A DNA stretch of 64,000 bases, taken from JBAXGW01 sp037139195. GTDB taxonomy: Bacteria > Bacteroidota > Bacteroidia > Bacteroidales > JAHJDW01. The position numbers and the translations under genes are program-made. Position 1 is the first letter of the stretch. Each line of letters begins with the position of its first letter. Below the pieces are notes generated by a model. The model had not been told where the DNA came from. It made no database searches and was given only the letters and a program-made list of their open reading frames with translations. The stretch is from assembly GCA_037139195.1 (NCBI GenBank), contig JBAXGW010000001.1, positions 83,699 to 147,698 of the forward strand, in the 5' to 3' direction. Of this stretch, positions 60,759-64,000 are shown in pieces.

Positions 60759-63718
60759 TCTTTATTTATTTTCCCCTTTTGAATTGCTTCATAAATTGTT
60801 TTTTGAATTTCGGTTCTGATATTCATATCTCTCAATTTATTATTCTCTACATCGGGGTAAACTCTATTTGATAAAAATATATAAACTAAATTTTCTTCTG
60901 GATCAGCCCAAACAAGCGTGCCTGTAAATCCAGAATGGCCAAAACTTTTATCCGAAGCCAATTCGCTTACAGGGCCGCCACCACCAATTGCTGGCTTATC
61001 AAAGCCCAATCCTCTCCTATTCCCTAGTGATTCATAATGACGTTTATTATATTTTTTCATTATATCTTCATCAAAGAAACGAGTTCCGCCATAAGTTCCA
61101 TTATTTAAAAGCATTTGCATGATTATAGCCAAATCATTTGCATTAGAGAACAAACCAGCATGTCCAGAAACGCCTCCAAGCAATGCTGCTCCTTGATCAT
61201 GAACATATCCTTGAATCAATTGTTTCCTGAATATTTTATCGTCTTCTGTTGGAATTATTCTGTTTTTTTCGAATTTATCAATTGGATTAAAACATATAGT
61301 AGTTAATCCTAGCGTTTTGTAATAGTTATCAGAAGCATAATTATCAAGTGTTTTACCTGTTTTATTTTCTACCACTTCCTTCAATAAATAGAAACCTAAA
61401 TCGCTGTATTTGTATTCATCTTTGTGAAGTAGTTTAGAATGAAAAATTTGCGAATAAACAGAGTCGCGATAAGCATTTGAAACATACATGCTATCGGCAA
61501 TTCTAAGAGTAAAACCTTGTTTTGGGACTTTTGAAACTATGGTATTTCTAACAGAATCTGACACTAAAAAATAGTCTTTATAAAATGGAATCCAAGGTGT
61601 TAAACGTGCTATATGCGATAACATACTCTTTAAATCGGTTTCGTACAAACTGGTATTGTTTGGGAGTGTGATATATTTCGACAAATAATCATCGGTATTT
61701 ATTTTCTTTTGATTATCGAGCATCATAACGCTTAAAGTTGTGGCTGCAAGCTTTGTTACCGATGCAATATCGTACAAATCAGTAAGGCGAACTGGCGTTT
61801 CTACACTATACGTATGAAATCCAAAACACTTATTGTAAATAACTTTTCCATCTTTAGCTACCAAAATCTGACAGCCAGGATAAGCTTTTTTATCAATTCC
61901 GTTAAGCGCAATACTATCAATTCTTTTCAAATCTATTGATGCTATTCCTACTTCCTCTGGTATGGTATATTTAAAACGAATAACTTCTTCTAAATCTAAA
62001 CCAAATCCAACAGGATAATCATCGGAAACACTTACTGGCAAACGACCATTTACTTTAACGGCTCCAAAAATCACTTGAGCCATAACTTCTTGATCAATTT
62101 CTTCGTTCTGATATCCAACAATTAATCCTTTTAAGCTTTTGATATTTTTAAAACTCTTTAGCACATAAGGATTACCCATTACAGCCATTATCACATTTTT
62201 AACATTTGCCAAACTATCGATAAATGCAACGGTTTCGGCTGAAATGCCATAATTTTTTGATGCTTTTGTGCTTTTGCAATGCAAGCCAATAATAACAAGA
62301 TTATTGCCAATTAAAGTATCTTTAATCGACTTCTTATTATTTTTAAAATCCTCATTTTGCAAAAGAATGTTTGTCATTGGCGAATAATTATTCAACATCT
62401 TCTGAAATGCAGGACTTTCCTTTTCTCCAATGCTTAATGCTGCAATACAAAGCGTATCTACTTGTTTTATTGGCAATGTGTTTTGTTTATTTATCAATAC
62501 GGTTGCAGCTGCTTCGTATAATTTTCTTAACAACAAATAATTTTCGGGTTTATTTAAATCCGAGGTGATATTTTTCAAATCAATCGCCTTCATTTTATTT
62601 AAGCCAGCCCAATATTTTGCTTCCAACACTTTTTTGCATCTATAATCAATATCGCTTTGCATTAAAACACTATCTTTAATAGCTTTCTCAATAGAATCGA
62701 TAGCTACGCTCACTTTTTCGGGGCAAAGTAAGATGTCGTTTCCTGCCAAAAGTGCTTTAACTTCGAGCTGACCAGGCTTATTAAACTTAGCAACACCATT
62801 CATATTAAGTGCATCGGTTAAAATAAGTCCGTTAAACTTCAAGGAATCTATCAATATTTTTTTAACAATATTTTTAGAGATTGATGATGCAACATTTTTA
62901 TTAGAATCTAGCAAGGGAATTTCCAAATGACCTACCATTGCAGTTTTAACGCCTGCTTTAAATAAGCGAGCAAAAGGATAAATTTCGAGCGAATCGAGGC
63001 GTTTTTTATTAAAAGGCAATATGGGCAAGCTATGGTGCGAATCGGCATCGGTATCGCCGTGTCCGGGAAAATGCTTAACCGAAGCTAATACATTTTTGCT
63101 TTGCATACCTCGCATATACGAAATGCCTTTGTTTGCTACGTTATATTTATCTTCGCCAAAGGAACGAAAGTTAATAACAGGGTTGTTTGAATTATTGTTT
63201 ACATCAACAACGGGAGCATAATTTAAATGAATTCCTAGTCGATTGCATTGTTCGCCAATTCGGCAGCCCATATCATATATTAAATCTTCGTTTTGTATAG
63301 CGCCCAAAGTCATTTGATAAGGATATTTTATTACGCTATCCAATCGCATAGCCACACCCCACTCGCCATCGATAGAAATTAGAATTGGGGTTTTTGCTTT
63401 TGATTGATAATAGTTGGTAAGCTTTGCCTGATTAAAAGGTGTGCCCTGAAAAAATATTAAACCTCCGATATTTTCGGTTTTCACAAGGGCATCGATATTT
63501 TTTTCGATGTTAGTATCTTTAGAATATGCTGAAACAAAAAATAATTGTGCAATACGTTCACGAGGAGTAAGCGAATAAAAAACAGAATCGACCCACGAGG
63601 TATCAACTTTTGCCGAAACCTCTATATCTTGCCTTTCAATCCTTGCGTTGTTGCTGTGTGCAGTCCAAAATAAACTTGAAACTAGCAACAGTGCAAACAA
63701 GGGTTTTAGTGTAAGCAT
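60749..63718 (-). CDS. glycoside hydrolase family 3 / beta-lactamase-fold fusion, exported
   Basis: A 989-residue protein with signal peptide. Residues 45-370 are a NagZ-type GH3 domain: 'ILISIDGEWGVAMRL', 'HLNYAPVVDVN', 'SVKHFPGHGDTDADSHHSLP' (acid/base Asp-His dyad of the NagZ group) and 'LILTDALNMNGV' (nucleophile Asp). A GH3 C-terminal-type region follows. The last 350 residues are a serine beta-lactamase/transpeptidase fold: 'YDIASVTKLAAT' (Ser-x-x-Lys), 'YKYSDLGFYLL' (Tyr-Ser-Asp where Tyr-x-Asn is usual) and 'FGHSGFTG' (HSG triad). A combined muropeptide glycosidase and esterase/amidase role in cell-wall recycling or degradation is likely. Confidence 0.92.
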   Translation of the reverse strand: MLTLKPLFALLLVSSLFWTAHSNNARIERQDIEVSAKVDTSWVDSVFYSLTPRERIAQLFFVSAYSKDTNIEKNIDALVKTENIGGLIFFQGTPFNQAKLTNYYQSKAKTPILISIDGEWGVAMRLDSVIKYPYQMTLGAIQNEDLIYDMGCRIGEQCNRLGIHLNYAPVVDVNNNSNNPVINFRSFGEDKYNVANKGISYMRGMQSKNVLASVKHFPGHGDTDADSHHSLPILPFNKKRLDSLEIYPFARLFKAGVKTAMVGHLEIPLLDSNKNVASSISKNIVKKILIDSLKFNGLILTDALNMNGVAKFNKPGQLEVKALLAGNDILLCPEKVSVAIDSIEKAIKDSVLMQSDIDYRCKKVLEAKYWAGLNKMKAIDLKNITSDLNKPENYLLLRKLYEAAATVLINKQNTLPIKQVDTLCIAALSIGEKESPAFQKMLNNYSPMTNILLQNEDFKNNKKSIKDTLIGNNLVIIGLHCKSTKASKNYGISAETVAFIDSLANVKNVIMAVMGNPYVLKSFKNIKSLKGLIVGYQNEEIDQEVMAQVIFGAVKVNGRLPVSVSDDYPVGFGLDLEEVIRFKYTIPEEVGIASIDLKRIDSIALNGIDKKAYPGCQILVAKDGKVIYNKCFGFHTYSVETPVRLTDLYDIASVTKLAATTLSVMMLDNQKKINTDDYLSKYITLPNNTSLYETDLKSMLSHIARLTPWIPFYKDYFLVSDSVRNTIVSKVPKQGFTLRIADSMYVSNAYRDSVYSQIFHSKLLHKDEYKYSDLGFYLLKEVVENKTGKTLDNYASDNYYKTLGLTTICFNPIDKFEKNRIIPTEDDKIFRKQLIQGYVHDQGAALLGGVSGHAGLFSNANDLAIIMQMLLNNGTYGGTRFFDEDIMKKYNKRHYESLGNRRGLGFDKPAIGGGGPVSELASDKSFGHSGFTGTLVWADPEENLVYIFLSNRVYPDVENNKLRDMNIRTEIQKTIYEAIQKGKINKEGF

Positions 63719-63755
63719 TTGAAATATTGTTAGTTAATAATTTTCTATTAATAAT

Positions 63756-64000
63756 CTGTGTTACTCCGTGCAACTTTTTTGCTTGCAAGGCAAGCTTTTT
63801 TTTTACACAGAGTTCCACGGTGTTTTCACAGTGTTCCACTGTTTTTATTATTTTTCTGTGTTACACTGTGCATAACTCTGTGATACACTGTGTAACATTT
63901 TTTGCTTGCTTAGCAAGCTTTTTTTTACACAGAGTTACACGGTGCTTTCACAGTGTTCCACTGTTTTTATTATTTTTCTGTGTTACACTGTGCATAACTC
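63756..64000. repeat. 122-bp tandem repeat with internal hairpin, running off the window
   Basis: Copy A (63756-63855, 100 bases) lacks a 22-base segment, copy B (63856-63977) is 122 bases and copy C begins at 63978 and is cut by the window end. Each copy holds GCTTGC-TTA-GCAAGC or a variant, with CTGTGTAA and TTACACAG arms on either side, and ends with CACAGTGTTCCACTG. No gene is visible. The array lies upstream of the glycoside hydrolase gene. Confidence 0.85.

Noticed and set aside
63756..64000. CRISPR array at the right edge
   Set aside because: The 122-base period repeats as a whole, without unique spacers between short repeats.

Overview
The window is AT-rich DNA from a member of the Bacteroidota, probably a free-living or uncultured Bacteroidia-like lineage. 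Four things point there: secreted proteins with type IX secretion (T9SS) C-terminal sorting domains; a TonB receptor / FecR / ECF-sigma block with a DUF4249 lipoprotein; promoters of the TTTG-N19..20-TAnnTTTG type with few Shine-Dalgarno sites; and Bacteroidota-typical families such as GSCFA, GldM C-terminal-like, C10 peptidase and 'expansion family' sigma factors. I found no tRNA, rRNA, CRISPR array or complete insertion sequence.

Layout. 1-10342: small secreted proteins and lipoproteins, a stand-alone SET-domain protein, a SAM methyltransferase, an erythromycin-esterase/ChaN-like protein fused to a possible outer-membrane barrel, a HAD phosphatase, and an AAA/DUF4143 ATPase behind a promoter with three regularly spaced repeat sites. 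10356-19015: cyanophycin synthetase with an orphan Hpt protein and a phosphodiesterase, then a run of SHOCT-domain protein, TPR protein, MTA phosphorylase, a 38-residue rubredoxin-like protein and a hybrid histidine kinase. 19032-21315: an XRE regulator divergent from an M1-like peptidase, separated by a dense array of palindromic operator-like sites. 21351-30168: housekeeping enzymes, two T9SS proteases, and an overlapping pair (MurD-type ligase plus a GGGKDS protein) that looks like the MurD2-MurL route to D-glutamate in peptidoglycan. 30181-35402: an outer-membrane receptor operon with its own sigma/anti-sigma pair. 35702-39597: a second ECF sigma factor with a strong ribosome site, a small companion protein, two thioredoxins and an uncharacterised nitronate-monooxygenase-like protein.

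39662-50419 is the main accessory region. It is a type I restriction-modification locus whose hsdR, hsdS and hsdM genes are spread along one strand and separated by a TcmP / Gp37-Gp68 pair, a DUF4062 protein, a Schlafen-type AlbA_2 ATP-binding protein with a 12-bp tandem repeat, two conserved small proteins and a truncated BRO gene. This is the best candidate for an undescribed composite defence locus.

50600-64000: an RNA methyltransferase and two DEAD-box helicases, a DUF5063 pair, a CDF metal transporter, an envelope-glycan cluster (methyltransferase, GT2 glycosyltransferase, membrane glycosyltransferase-TPR protein), and a glycoside hydrolase 3 / beta-lactamase-fold fusion. Several non-coding dyad or tandem repeat elements lie between these genes, at 54409-54566, 60640-60758 and 63756-64000.

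All functional calls come from reading motifs by eye; no database search was possible.
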